Shown in pieces: positions 57,801 to 64,000 of a stretch of 64,000 bases of DNA. Within the stretch, counting starts at the first letter, position 1, and each line of letters opens with the position of its first letter. A program made the translations under genes and the position numbers. This DNA comes from Apostichopus japonicus (taxonomy: Eukaryota; Echinodermata; Holothuroidea; Aspidochirotida; Stichopodidae): positions 9,193,501-9,257,500 of the forward strand of contig NC_092576.1 in NCBI RefSeq assembly GCF_037975245.1, given 5' to 3'. Under the pieces are notes generated by a model. It saw nothing but the letters and a program-made list of their open reading frames with translations. It made no database searches and was not told the DNA's origin.

Positions 57801-58783
57801 CAGCGGCCATGATGTATTACAACCAACGTTACCAGCGACAGTCGACGAAAAAACGCTAGATTTGCGAAAATAAAACCCTAGAAAACGCTAAATGGTAATT
57901 TCCCTAACTTTCGTGTTGTTTCGAGTCAATTTAGCACATATTCGTAGGATGAATGGGTCACCGATCACAAAATAGATTTTGAATAGTTGATTTGAGTGAT
58001 AGTCTGACCCAGAAAATTTGAAAAAATATGGAAATTTTCGGTAGGAAATTCCGAAGTTTGGGCAAAAATACTCAAAATAAATTTGGATGGGTCTCCAAGT
58101 AAGAATTTTGTCTAAAAAATCTGAAAAATGGTCTATTTTTGGTAAATTTAACGAGTTTTAGGCAAAAAACGCTAGAATTACCAAGATTAGAAAAAACGTA
58201 CGCTAGAACCCCAGAAAAGACTAAAAACGCTAGATCTAGTGTAAAAACGCTAACGCTGGTAACACTGATTACAACAGTAAGGACCGCCAAAAGTGATTTC
58301 AATACATAACACAACAAACACATACTGTACTGTAGGTGTAAATACCTTACAGTATGCTGTACACATGGTGATGTCATGAATAATGGCCCTACTGTATGTT
58401 AGTACTTCCCAGCACATTTAGCCTAACTTAACATTCTATTGTTAATCCAATGACTTTAACGTTGTAAAATGCACGAATCTAAAGTTCAATAATGAGATTG
58501 AAATGAAACATAAATACAGACCTATGTGCAAAGGGACAACTTTAACACAACAAACAAATATTACATGTGACATTTGTACAGTATGTACACCACAATGTAA
58601 TTGAACTGTATTTTGCAATGGTGGAGCTGTAACCATAAGATTGCCAAAAAAAAAAAAACATTGTCCAAAGATTACAATTGTACATTTTGGGTCAAATGGC
58701 CAAAAAGATTAATACCTACCTGCATCAGTACACTGTAAAGACAGGAGAAAAGTGACAACCAGGTAGCATTTAGGAACATCCAT
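27793..58783 (-). CDS. Gene B: Ig-superfamily receptor with six Ig domains (16 exons)
   Basis: Minus-strand gene assembled by eye. Exons (high to low): 58783-58720 signal; 51880-51572 V-like Ig; 50329-50003, 47674-47345, 46292-45963, 45195-44866 and 43636-43304 five further Ig; 42816-42736 and 41998-41919 transmembrane; 40694-40676, 31717-31659, 30237-30219, 29968-29901, 28658-28640, 27921-27898 and 27854-27793 cytoplasmic tail and stop. All borders are AG/GT and every phase joins, giving 2454 nt, or 817 residues. The product should be a type I cell-surface protein with no enzymatic domain. Its tail has NPGYQ (an NPxY motif, PTB-binding when tyrosine is in context) and many acidic and Ser residues. 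Weakest parts are the small tail exons, especially 27921-27898. The family could not be named; the role (adhesion, recognition or co-receptor) is inference. Confidence 0.8.
27898..27921 (-). CDS. Gene B exon 15: 24-nt candidate microexon
   Basis: Strong donor (CAAG|gtaagt) but a weak acceptor (AACATTCTTAG). Phase 1-1; encodes VQNKLFHQ. Being symmetric it can be skipped. Confidence 0.4.
28640..28658 (-). CDS. Gene B exon 14: 19-nt microexon
   Basis: Acceptor ATTTTGACAG, donor gtcagt; phase 0 to 1; encodes ETLTDS. One of three exons of exactly 19 nt with identical phases. Confidence 0.55.
29901..29968 (-). CDS. Gene B exon 13: cytoplasmic tail
   Basis: Acceptor ATTTCTTGAAAG, donor CTG|gtaaga; phase 1 to 0; encodes NIDVTSQNKEILQKCTTLIS plus LL. 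With the preceding 19-nt exon it adds exactly 29 codons. Confidence 0.6.
30219..30237 (-). CDS. Gene B exon 12: 19-nt microexon
   Basis: Acceptor TTTCTGTTGCAG, donor GAAG|gtaagt; phase 0 to 1; encodes QPANNE. Both splice sites are strong. Confidence 0.6.
31659..31717 (-). CDS. Gene B exon 11: acidic cytoplasmic tail
   Basis: Acceptor CTTTCTCACAG, donor CTG|gtgaga; phase 1 to 0; encodes DLEEAGAAEHSSRQEEEIPL, where the first residue is split with exon 10. Good splice sites and open frame. Confidence 0.65.
32358..36315. mobile_element. ~3.95-kb segment with terminal inverted repeats
   Basis: The left end TACTGATTTCGTTTAACTCC continues CGTTAAAA, and the right end in reverse complement reads TACTGATTTCGCTTAACTCC then CGTTGAAAA: about 27 bp with two mismatches. 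Inside both ends lie A/T-rich blocks with repeated ATCGA/TTTTATCGAT words and GGTTATC. A TA could be the target duplication (cagTA left, TAtat right). No transposase is recognisable in the interior, and open frames there (for example 33200-33472) match nothing known to me. It lies in an intron of gene B, between exons 10 and 11. Confidence 0.55.
35007..35044. repeat. Two perfect 19-bp direct repeats
   Basis: GCCGTCAGGCCAGTTGAAA occurs twice head to tail with no spacer, inside the inverted-repeat-bounded segment. Confidence 0.9.
36430..39790 (+). repeat. GGTCA-rich repeat family (copy 2, with array)
   Basis: Starts with AGCCCAAGGGCACTGTGG, the same boundary as copy 1 at 3.7-3.8 kb in opposite orientation. 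It then runs through degenerate copies of one motif set: GACCTTTGGTGACCTC, CATGACCGTTAAGTTTGAAA, TCACACCTTGG, GGAGTTATTGCATTAAATG. A regular 404-bp array occupies 37173-39187. Located in a gene B intron, antisense to it. Confidence 0.9.
37173..39187. repeat. 404-bp tandem array, five units
   Basis: The string CATTGACATTTATGATCAGA or close variants start near 37173, 37580, 37981, 38385, 38789 and, divergently, 39187, so units are 398-407 bp. The three central units are almost identical and carry the same 63-codon minus-strand frame, which is a repeat artefact. Each unit contains AGGTCA half-sites in direct orientation spaced by 4 and then 5 bp. Confidence 0.92.
39791..40330. repeat. Tail of the GGTCA family with CA repeats
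   Basis: Two related segments of about 290 bp (39790-40020 and 40080-40330) each contain a CACACACA or ACATACATACAC tract and end in GGTTCCTTGC/GGTTCCTTTGC, matching in reverse complement the (GT)n and GGTTCCTTGC hairpin of the 60.7-kb repeat. Confidence 0.7.
40676..40694 (-). CDS. Gene B exon 10: 19-nt microexon with NPxY
   Basis: Acceptor TTCATTTCAG, donor ACAG|gtaaaa; phase 0 to 1; encodes NPGYQT. NPxY is a known docking motif for PTB domains and for clathrin adaptors. It follows 14 or so basic residues after the membrane. Confidence 0.65.
41919..41998 (-). CDS. Gene B exon 9: second half of transmembrane helix
   Basis: Acceptor ATTTTTGCAG, donor GCG|gtaagt; phase 1 to 0; encodes IIFWLIFVYLVKRHKNFARK then YHKVFA. 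Completes the membrane helix begun in exon 8 and supplies a strongly basic stop-transfer sequence. Confidence 0.82.
42736..42816 (-). CDS. Gene B exon 8: stalk and start of transmembrane helix
   Basis: Acceptor TTCTTTTCAG, donor AATG|gtaagt; phase 1-1; 81 nt; encodes TDQEVESLLSWQSNLTTVLL then VFLVVN. The NLT sequon lies just outside the membrane. Confidence 0.8.
43304..43636 (-). CDS. Gene B exon 7: Ig 6
   Basis: Phase 1-1 exon of 333 nt. Complete Ig-like core: DKLTCTMNRVSQTMVLEWVF (first Cys and Trp) and HHVTLECRVVDEND (second Cys). It is nearly identical to the two exons at 44866 and 45963, and longer by one codon (NRDDGTS instead of NRDGTS). Confidence 0.9.
44866..45195 (-). CDS. Gene B exon 6: Ig 5
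   Basis: Phase 1-1 exon of 330 nt, with DKLTCSMNRVSQTMVLKWVF and the same HHVTLECRVV second-Cys segment. Starts DVPVVNGLVHQQHVVLNVNR. Product of the same recent duplication as its neighbours. Confidence 0.9.
45963..46292 (-). CDS. Gene B exon 5: Ig 4
   Basis: Phase 1-1 exon of 330 nt. Starts DFPVVNGLDHQQHIVLEVSR, contains DKLTCTMKRVSQTMVLEWVF and HHVTLECRVV. It differs from exons 6 and 7 chiefly in the first 40 residues, suggesting a mosaic of gene conversion and drift. Confidence 0.9.
47345..47674 (-). CDS. Gene B exon 4: Ig 3 (core Trp lost)
   Basis: Phase 1-1 exon of 330 nt, the diverged parent type of the duplicated domains: FPVINGLANQQHVVLDVNRE, GELTCSMDKVSQDVSLELVN, HFTLQCRVSGQAAD. 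The core Trp position (LEW in exons 5-7) is Leu here, while both Cys are kept. Confidence 0.88.
48395..48460. repeat. Short direct duplication
   Basis: TGACTTATGCCCAAATTG followed by TTTATTA occurs twice, about 32 bp apart, in a gene B intron. Confidence 0.85.
48840..49100 (+). repeat. GGTCA-rich repeat fragment
   Basis: A partial copy of the family with CACAGGGTCAACCCATGGAC, TGATCAGGAGGTACCTTTG, AGGTCACAGGAGGTCAACCT and GACCTTGGATCACATGACCG. Confidence 0.85.
49100..49730. repeat. Two ~305-bp tandem copies ending in CA repeat
   Basis: TATGAATAATAATGAGATGC and the following CTCACACATGTAC...CCTACCAA...GCAACCA recur at about 49104 and 49410. The second copy ends in an ACACACAGACAGACACACAC tract, as in the other GGTCA-family tails. 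Confidence 0.8.
50003..50329 (-). CDS. Gene B exon 3: Ig 2
   Basis: Phase 1-1 exon of 327 nt with RGFINCSLTGIRPSVHLEWV (first Cys, Trp) and GRVSFICRVAGQ (second Cys). Starts VPPEPGYPVVNGRTNQVIVH, related to the PVVNG start of the later domains. Acceptor CTTACTTCAG, donor gtaagt. Confidence 0.9.
51572..51880 (-). CDS. Gene B exon 2: V-like Ig 1 lacking the second Cys
   Basis: Phase 1-1 exon of 309 nt. QGVVSCDFENFDIIGWINGD gives the first Cys and core Trp, and GSLIINEVKLTNEFNYTVLF the E-F strands. At the Y-x-C position Val replaces Cys (YTV), so the canonical disulfide cannot form; an extra Cys near the start (DGSCREN) may pair instead. This outermost domain is the likeliest ligand-binding site by position only. 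Confidence 0.85.
52464..52550 (-). repeat. Candidate 3' LTR
   Basis: Plus-strand start TGTTGGGTAC and GATGTATT end. It is homologous to 57748-57818 but has about 15 extra bases (GATACAGTAATAAT). Unusually short for a Gypsy LTR, so it may be truncated. Confidence 0.55.
52963..53330 (-). pseudogene. Gypsy integrase C-terminal domain remnant
   Basis: Residues MGKTKWVPGTILSREGPLNY and VDNGIWRRHVEQI match the chromodomain-free C-terminal fold common to Gypsy integrases (W-x-x-G-x-I...GP.SY.V...G...RRH.DQ.). Confidence 0.8.
53488..53697 (-). pseudogene. Gypsy integrase core fragment
   Basis: VTHNGSQFTLEEFQEFVKAN then SAPYHASTNGQAERFVQSLK: the second catalytic Asp region appears as T-H-N-G (normally T-D-N-G, so the Asp is lost) and the NGxAERxV region holds the catalytic Glu. 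The first half of the core is absent. Confidence 0.88.
53750..53893 (-). pseudogene. Gypsy RT thumb fragment beyond the insertion
   Basis: LGYVIDAHGVHKSPVKVDQI and NAMPVPTDFGQL are the segment that directly follows the palm and fingers in Gypsy RT (LGHxI...G...P.K..AI...P.P.). It should adjoin the sequence at about 55730 but is separated by 1.8 kb. Confidence 0.82.
53915..55725. mobile_element. ~1.8-kb insertion inside the Gypsy RT region
   Basis: Sequence between the two RT pieces. Its inner ends share the inverted word TATCTCAATAC (left 53919-53932; right about 55700-55710), and TGCAT/ATGCA flanks both sides as a possible 5-bp target duplication. The interior is AT-rich and noncoding as far as I can see. 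The superfamily is unknown. Confidence 0.5.
55730..56202 (-). pseudogene. Gypsy reverse transcriptase, truncated
   Basis: Contains VAVPKKDGSVRLCGN (shortened fingers motif), VFSKLDLAHAYNQMELDESS (motif A with catalytic Asp), GLFQQNRLVFGI (motif B region, with the SAPxxFQ part altered to TSTAIWQ) and VYLDDILVTG (motif C, YLDD). The frame then leaves the family at ENLCIF, where the insertion begins. Confidence 0.92.
56273..56641 (-). pseudogene. Gypsy protease and PR-RT linker
   Basis: MEIDTGPGVSMIPISYF carries the D-T-G active site of a retropepsin; LYVVECTEFYLLGREWLS corresponds to the LLGRDWL segment at the end of the protease. The following FEQIIDKHRELYD and EEAQPVMRKLHRVPY lead into RT. 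There is a break between this frame and the RT frame at 56202. Confidence 0.85.
56850..57634 (-). pseudogene. Gypsy gag remnant with zinc knuckle
   Basis: Begins MTQAFLPLNTMYDGEEDWDC (ATG at 57634-57632) and runs through DENLRDRFIISGLQ. The CCHC region (about 57005-56925) reads CYRCGRNHNSDECW and CRKCSKIGHIE, where a TGA interrupts the second knuckle. At least one stop follows YVERFELQYS. Confidence 0.8.
57748..57823 (-). repeat. Candidate 5' LTR
   Basis: Homologous to 52464-52550. In the minus direction it ends near ACATACCCAAAA, immediately followed by the primer-binding-like TTTGGCGACG. Its outer end is interrupted by a MITE at 57824; the sequence ATTACAACA continues on the other side at 58268. 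Confidence 0.6.
57824..58267. mobile_element. 444-bp hAT-type MITE with 8-bp target duplication
   Basis: Flanked by perfect 8-bp duplications ATTACAAC (57816-57823 and 58268-58275). Terminal inverted repeats are CAACGTTACCAGCG on the left and CAGTGTTACCAGCG on the right (12 of 14 match); CAGTGTTACC is a common hAT end. The interior is full of AAAACGCTAGA words and encodes nothing. It inserted at the outer edge of the Gypsy 5' LTR, so it is younger. Confidence 0.9.
58720..58783 (-). CDS. Gene B exon 1: signal peptide
   Basis: ATG in good context (AACAAGATGG) opens MDVPKCYLVVTFLLSLQCTD followed by A and donor GCAG|gtaggt, phase 1, which fits exon 2. A hydrophobic core with Cys/Ala near the cut is typical of a secretory leader. 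About 20 nt upstream a CATTTAAACAG acceptor-like site suggests a 5' UTR intron. Confidence 0.82.
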
Positions 58784-59054
58784 CTTGTTGTCCAACTGTA
58801 TTCTGTTTAAATGAAGAAGAGTATTTGTTAACATCAAGTTCATTTCATATCAAATCAACAGATTTTGGAAAAGTTCGTACTATGTAGTTCGACCTTCTCC
58901 ACAAATTACCACCCTCGTTACATAATTAGGAAATTAGCATACTGTGAAAATGTCAGCTGCGTTGCTTCAAAAGTGTCTGATATATGAGTGTTTGACATTT
59001 TGCAATTGGCCAGCCAAGTGCTTTGTTTGGCTTTTTCTTATCTGAGACCTGTCA

Positions 59055-59830
59055 TTCCTAGGTAACAGTATCTAGTATGAACGACACGTATTCATAGTTA
59101 TAGAATTGAATCTAACATAAAGTTCAACACATCATTACACCTTTCCTGTAAATTTGGCCTAGATCTTCAAAGAGTCAGTTTTCAATTGAAAACTGACTCT
59201 AAGATATTTCAACTAAAAATAACTAGCTGCTTAACAATATCCAACATGAAACACTTAAGACTTCAATAACTAAAGCCTACATAAGTCAAACTGGTGGATC
59301 AGTGGGTTTAAACTGTTTGGGTCAATTGATTAATGAGATAATATGGATGGTTCACATATGTAGACTATAGTATTTTTTATTCAAATCGTAACTAGGCCTA
59401 TAGAGGGCTTAAGGGACTGACCATGTAAACGGATTGCGTTCTTCAGAATGAAAATTTGTTAATAATTAATAAAGTAATGATTGATTATTTAACACTTACC
59501 ATTTATGTTATTTCTTAGAGTTTATATTACAAGTTATGATAATGTTTTCAACATGATGATTTGTCTCATTTAGGACAAGATATATGACTTCACCACACAA
59601 GTGTTGCGATTAAGATTGTGCTGCCATCGTGTTGCCATTTGTCATTCTTAGATTACAGTATCTATTAAGAACCACACGAATTCATAGTTATAAAATTGAG
59701 TCTAACATTAGGTTTAACACACCATTACACCTTTCCTGTTAATTAGGCTTAGATCTTTGAAAAATAACTGTAAGATATTTCCAACTTACAATCACTAGTT
59801 GCTTAGCAATATCCAGCTGATAGTAACATC
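59055..59830. repeat. Degenerate 585-bp duplication containing a 30-bp palindrome
   Basis: GTCATTCCTAGGTAACAG...CATTACACCTTTCCTGT (59050-59155) recurs at about 59640-59740, and both continue into TAAGATATTTC...CTAG(C/T)TGCTTA(A/G)CAATATCCA. The first copy contains the perfect palindrome at 59171-59200, half-site AGAGTCAGTTTTCAA. Likely upstream of gene B. Confidence 0.8.
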
Positions 59831-62800
59831 TACTTGCTACAAACGAGTTGTCTCTATGTAAATAGCACAGCCTGCCTATCAATATAAACAGTGTACACGA
59901 AACCGAAACTAAACGAACTTTGCGCTCTACGTAGAAAGACTTGATGTGTTGAAGTCAATAGTGAATATCATCCTGTGCGGTACACCGTGAAATTTGATCC
60001 GCAGAGATCTGCAACTCAAGAGATCACTATGCCAAACCTACAAATGCCATAGCTATGCTGTGGTGAAGCCAGTACACAAGCCACTGAGTACACAATGTTA
60101 GTTCATTTATTTGTTTTATCGCCAATTGTGTACAAAGGGAAAGGAAGTGTAATATGCAATACGCTTGTGCGTGGTTTCCGTATGCTCGACTCTTGGGGAT
60201 CACCTCGGCACATATACTCAGTACAAATAGTGCAGTAAAGTATGCCTAGTGCTAACATCAGGCAACGTCAGTTGTTTAGTGCTTTGTACGCTACTAATTG
60301 CTCAGGTCAGAATGTTTGAAAAATGCAGTTGTTACCCATTACTACGTTAGAAATACTTACTTTTGTGTATGTTATTAAAACTTTACAGCAATAACACGAT
60401 CCGAGTGTGCCATACTGTAGATTCGTGGCAGGGAATACGCAAATCATTCAGATATATGAAGAGAAGAGGTTACATATTAATATCCAGTCACTAATCTTAG
60501 TAACTTAACTTCACATTTGTATTTAATAATTTACCATCACTATAGTCAAGGGATGGGGGATAAAGCACCTGCAGTTTTACATTATCCTAAATCATGAAAC
60601 ATTTGTGCACTTTTACAAGGAACCGTGAGCAGATTACATCGTTATTATTTGTTCTGCTGTTATCAACTTGTAATCACGATCAGTAGTAATAAAATGGTAG
60701 ATCTTTATTGGTTCCTTGCTAAAAGCAAAGGAACCTATGTATTCAGGTTGGCATGTGTGTGTGCGTGTGCGTGTGCGTGTGTGTGACGCTTTAGCGTGTA
60801 TGCACGATAACTCAACAAGGAAATTACCGATCACTACCATACTAGGTGGGTGGGTGGCCCATAGTGACTAGATGAACCCTATTGATTTTGGTGCCGGCAA
60901 AGGTCACCAAAGTTCAGTTAGATGCCAAAAACTAACATATTAAAAACAGCAATAACTCCCATTGACAGGGTCCGACATGGTTGATATTTTGGGAGTAGTT
61001 GTAAATGGGGTAAGGGATCGTTTCCAAACATAACGGTCATGTGATCGAAGGTCAACAAAGGTCAATTAATGATAAAAACTAGTATTTTTGCGATAACTTG
61101 AGAACAAAATGTTCGTTAGGGTTGGGAGTTGCTTCAATGTAATCCAATTGTCGACCCACATCTGGGTGACCCTTGACCTCAATTTGACCTCTGGTTACCT
61201 TGACGTGTTTTGGATATTTTTACAGTTTTGATGCTATTTTCAAATGTCAAAGGTACCTTCTGATCATAAATGTCAATAGGTTGACCCCGTGTGACCTTTT
61301 TGTGCGAAGTTATATGGGGTCAAAGTTTTTCGGTTGGAGTTAGGATGGCTGTACAGACTTGTCGTTTTGTTTTTTGGAATCAGGAGATAAAACTACATCT
61401 GAAACCAAGGTCAAAAGGTCAAAGGTCACATTAGAAAAATATGCTTATTTTGGGAGGAAACGGGCAAAAAAGAAAATGTTGGTTTGGATATCAAAGGTAC
61501 CTTCCGATCAAAAATGTCAACGGGTTGTCACCCGTTGTTTAGGCTTAGATCTTTGAAAAATAACTGTAAGATATTTCCAACTTACAATCACTAGTTGCTT
61601 AGCAATATCCAGCTGAGAGTTATTTTCACATAGATTCCGTACTAAAGCGCAAGCATGATCATTGATAGTAACATCTACTTGCTACAAACGAGTTGTCCCT
61701 ATGTAAATAGCACAGCCTGCCTATCAATATAAACAGTGTACACGAAACCGAAACTAAACGAACTTTGCGCTCTACGTAGAAAGACTTGATGTGTTGAAGT
61801 CAATAGTGAAATATCATCATGTGCGGTACACTGTGAAACTTGATCCGCAGAGATCTGCAACTCAAGAGGTCACTATGCCAAACCTACAAATGCCATAGCT
61901 ATGCTGTGGTGAAGCCAGTACACAAGCCACTGAGTACACAATGTGTAATACGCTTGTGCGTGGTTTCCGTATGCTCGACTCTTGGGGATCACCTCGGCAC
62001 ATATACTCAGTACAAATAGTGCAGTAAAGTATGCCTAGTGCTAACATCAGGCAACGTCAGTTGTTTAGTGCTTTGTACGCTACTAATTGCTCAGGTCAGA
62101 ATGTTTGAAAAAATGCAGTTGTTACCCATTACTACGTTAGAAATACTTACTTTTGTGTATGTTATTAAAACTTTACAGCAATAACACGATCCGAGTGTGC
62201 CATACTGTAGATTCGTGGCAGGGAATACGCAAATCATTCAGATATATGAAGAGAAGAGGTTACATATTAATATCCAGTCACTAATCTTAGTAACTTAACT
62301 TCACATTTGTATTTAATAATTTACCATCACTATAGTCAAGGGATGGGGGATAAAGCACCTGCAGTTTTACATTATCCTAAATCATGAAACATTTGTGCAC
62401 TTTTACAAGGAACCGTGAGCAGATTACATCGTTATTATTTGTTCTGCTGTTATCAACTTGTAATCACGATCAGTTGTAATAAAATGGTGGATCTTTATTG
62501 GTTCCTTGCTAAAAGCAAAGGAACCTATGTATTCAGGTTGGCATGTGTGTGTGCGTGTGCGTGTGTGTGACGCTTTAGCGTGTATGCACGATAACTCAAC
62601 AAGGAAATTACCGATCACTACCATACTAGGTGGGTGGGTGGCCCATAGTGACTAGATGAACCCTATTGATTTTGGTGCCGGCAAAGGTCACCAAAGTTCA
62701 GTTAGATGCCAAAAACTAACATATTAAAAACAGCAATAACTCCCATTGACAGGGTCCGACATGGTTGATATTTTGGGAGTAGTTGTAAATGGGGTAAGGG

Positions 62801-64000
62801 ATCGTTTCCAAACATAACGGTCATGTGATCGAAGGTCAACAAAGGTCAATTAATGATAAAAACTAGTATTTTTGCGATAACTTGAGAACAAAATGTTCGT
62901 TAGGGTTGGGAGTTGCTTCAATGTAATCCAATTGTCGACCCACATCTGGGTGACCCTTGACCTCAATTTGACCTCTGGTTACCTTGACGTGTTTTGGATA
63001 TTTTTACAGTTTTGATGCTATTTTCAAATGTCAAAGGTACCTTCTGATCATAAATGTCAATAGGTTGACCCCGTGTGACCTTTTTGTGCGAAGTTATATG
63101 GGGTCAAAGTTTTTCGGTTGGAGTTAGGATGGCTGTACAGACTTGTCGTTTTGTTTTTTGGAATCAGGAGATAAAACTACATCTGAAACCAAGGTCAAAA
63201 GATCAAAGGTCACATTAGAAAAATATGCTTATTTTGGGAGGAAACGGGCAAAAAAGAAAATGTTGGTTTGGATATCAAAGGTACCTTCCGATCAAAAATG
63301 TCAACGGGTTGTCACCCGTTGTTTAGGCTTAGATCTTTGAAAAATAACTGTAAGATATTTCCAACTTACAATCACTAGTTGCTTAGCAATATCCAGCTGA
63401 GAGTTATTTTCACATAGATTCCGTACTAAAGCGCAAGCATGATCATTGATAGTAACATCTACTTGCTACAAACGAGTTGTCCCTATGTAAATAGCACAGC
63501 CTGCCTATCAATATAAACAGTGTACACGAAACCGAAACTAAACGAACTTTGCGCTCTACGTAGAAAGACTTGATGTGTTGAAGTCAATAGTGAAAGATCA
63601 TCATGTGCGGTACACTGTGAAACTTGATCCGCAGAGATCTGCAACTCAAGAGGTCACTATGCCAAACCTACAAATGCCATAGCTATGCTGTGGTGAAGCC
63701 AGTACACAAGCCACTGAGTACACAATGTGTAATACGCTTGTGCGTGGTTTCCGTATGCTCGACTCTTGGGGATCACCTCGGCACATATACTCAGTACAAA
63801 TAGTGCAGTAAAGTATGCCTAGTGCTAACATCAGGCAACGTCAGTTGTTTAGTGCTTTGTACGCTACTAATTGCTCAGGTCAGAATGTTTGAAAAAATGC
63901 AGTTGTTACCCATTACTACGTTAGAAATACTTACTTTTGTGTATGTTATTAAAACTTTACAGCAATAACACGATCCGAGTGTGCCATACTGTAGATTCGT
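59745..64000. repeat. 1.79-kb tandem repeat, about 2.4 units
   Basis: Units start AGGCTTAGATCTTTGAAAAA at 59745, 61541 and 63325 (spacing 1796 and 1784); the third is cut by the window end. Each full unit holds a unique-looking half, a hairpin GGTTCCTTGC-loop-GCAAAGGAACC (60710, 62500), a GT-rich tract, then a GGTCA-family segment ending CAACGGGTTGTCACCCGTTG. Units 1 and 2 differ by indels: unit 2 has about 50 bp at 61615-61665 that unit 1 lacks, and unit 1 has about 50 bp near 60095-60150 that unit 2 lacks. Units 2 and 3 are almost identical. Small open frames repeated at the same offsets are artefacts. Confidence 0.93.

Larger units (their letters stand above)
52464..57823 (-). mobile_element. 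Degenerate Ty3/Gypsy LTR retrotransposon
   Basis: Minus-strand element in gag-protease-RT-integrase order, in the same orientation as gene B. Similar terminal sequences of only about 75-90 bp lie at 52464-52550 and 57748-57823, sharing ATTTCTCTCGACTC and ATCATGGC(C/T)GCTGGCCG. After the 5' copy the minus strand continues TTTGGCGACGTGGATGGGA, a plausible primer-binding site. The element has stop codons in gag, an insertion inside the RT region, and no intact RNase H or integrase core. It is a defective fossil. No 5-bp target duplication could be recognised. Confidence 0.85.
51881..58719. other. Gene B intron 1 holding nested transposons
   Basis: The 6.8-kb first intron consists largely of a broken Ty3/Gypsy element and a MITE. 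No additional gene B exon was identified in it. Confidence 0.6.

Noticed and set aside
60634-63831. Pairs of identical small frames 1.78 kb apart
   Set aside because: Repetition follows the tandem satellite; one includes translated GT repeat (RTRTRTHT). No coding signature.

Overview
The window is eukaryotic nuclear DNA from an animal. It is AT-rich, its protein-coding information is split into short exons with GT..AG borders, and it carries metazoan transposon families (hAT, non-LTR, Ty3/Gypsy) and many satellites. The architecture (Ig-domain receptor joined to a divergent tyrosine-kinase fold) and the repeat types suggest a marine deuterostome invertebrate, possibly an echinoderm such as a sea cucumber. 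That assignment is inference; nothing in the window proves the species.

Layout. 0-4 kb: a 72-bp minisatellite built from TACCGCGGTA palindromes, a GGATGCGC-rich repeat, and a copy of a GGTCA-rich repeat family. 4-8 kb: one orphan exon, a decayed hAT transposon and a decayed non-LTR retrotransposon 3' end. 10.7-23.9 kb, + strand (gene A): a receptor with four Ig exons, one transmembrane exon, a juxtamembrane region made of paired microexons, and a tyrosine-kinase domain whose catalytic residues are substituted (pseudokinase), ending in a YMTM motif. 26.2-26.6 kb: a non-LTR retrotransposon 3' end on the minus strand. 58.8-27.8 kb, minus strand (gene B): a second Ig-superfamily receptor, reconstructed here as 16 exons whose phases all agree (about 817 aa): signal peptide, one V-like and five further Ig domains, a transmembrane helix split over two exons, and a cytoplasmic tail with an NPxY motif and three 19-nt exons.

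The introns of gene B hold most of the repeats: a ~3.95-kb segment bounded by inverted repeats (32.36-36.32 kb), a 404-bp tandem array (37.2-39.2 kb), duplicated and inverted segments around three near-identical Ig exons (42.9-46.3 kb), and a broken Ty3/Gypsy element (52.5-57.8 kb) with a nested insertion and a hAT-type MITE beside its 5' LTR. Beyond the gene B start, a 1.79-kb unit is repeated in tandem to the end of the window.

The two receptor genes converge tail to tail, with about 3.9 kb between their stop codons. Both put very short, phase-matched exon pairs in the cytoplasmic juxtamembrane region, so signalling motifs could be added or removed without breaking the frame. This shared design, the pseudokinase, and the lesions confined to the two outermost Ig exons of gene A are the most noteworthy biology here. 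No RNA gene, CRISPR array or convincing core promoter could be supported by eye.
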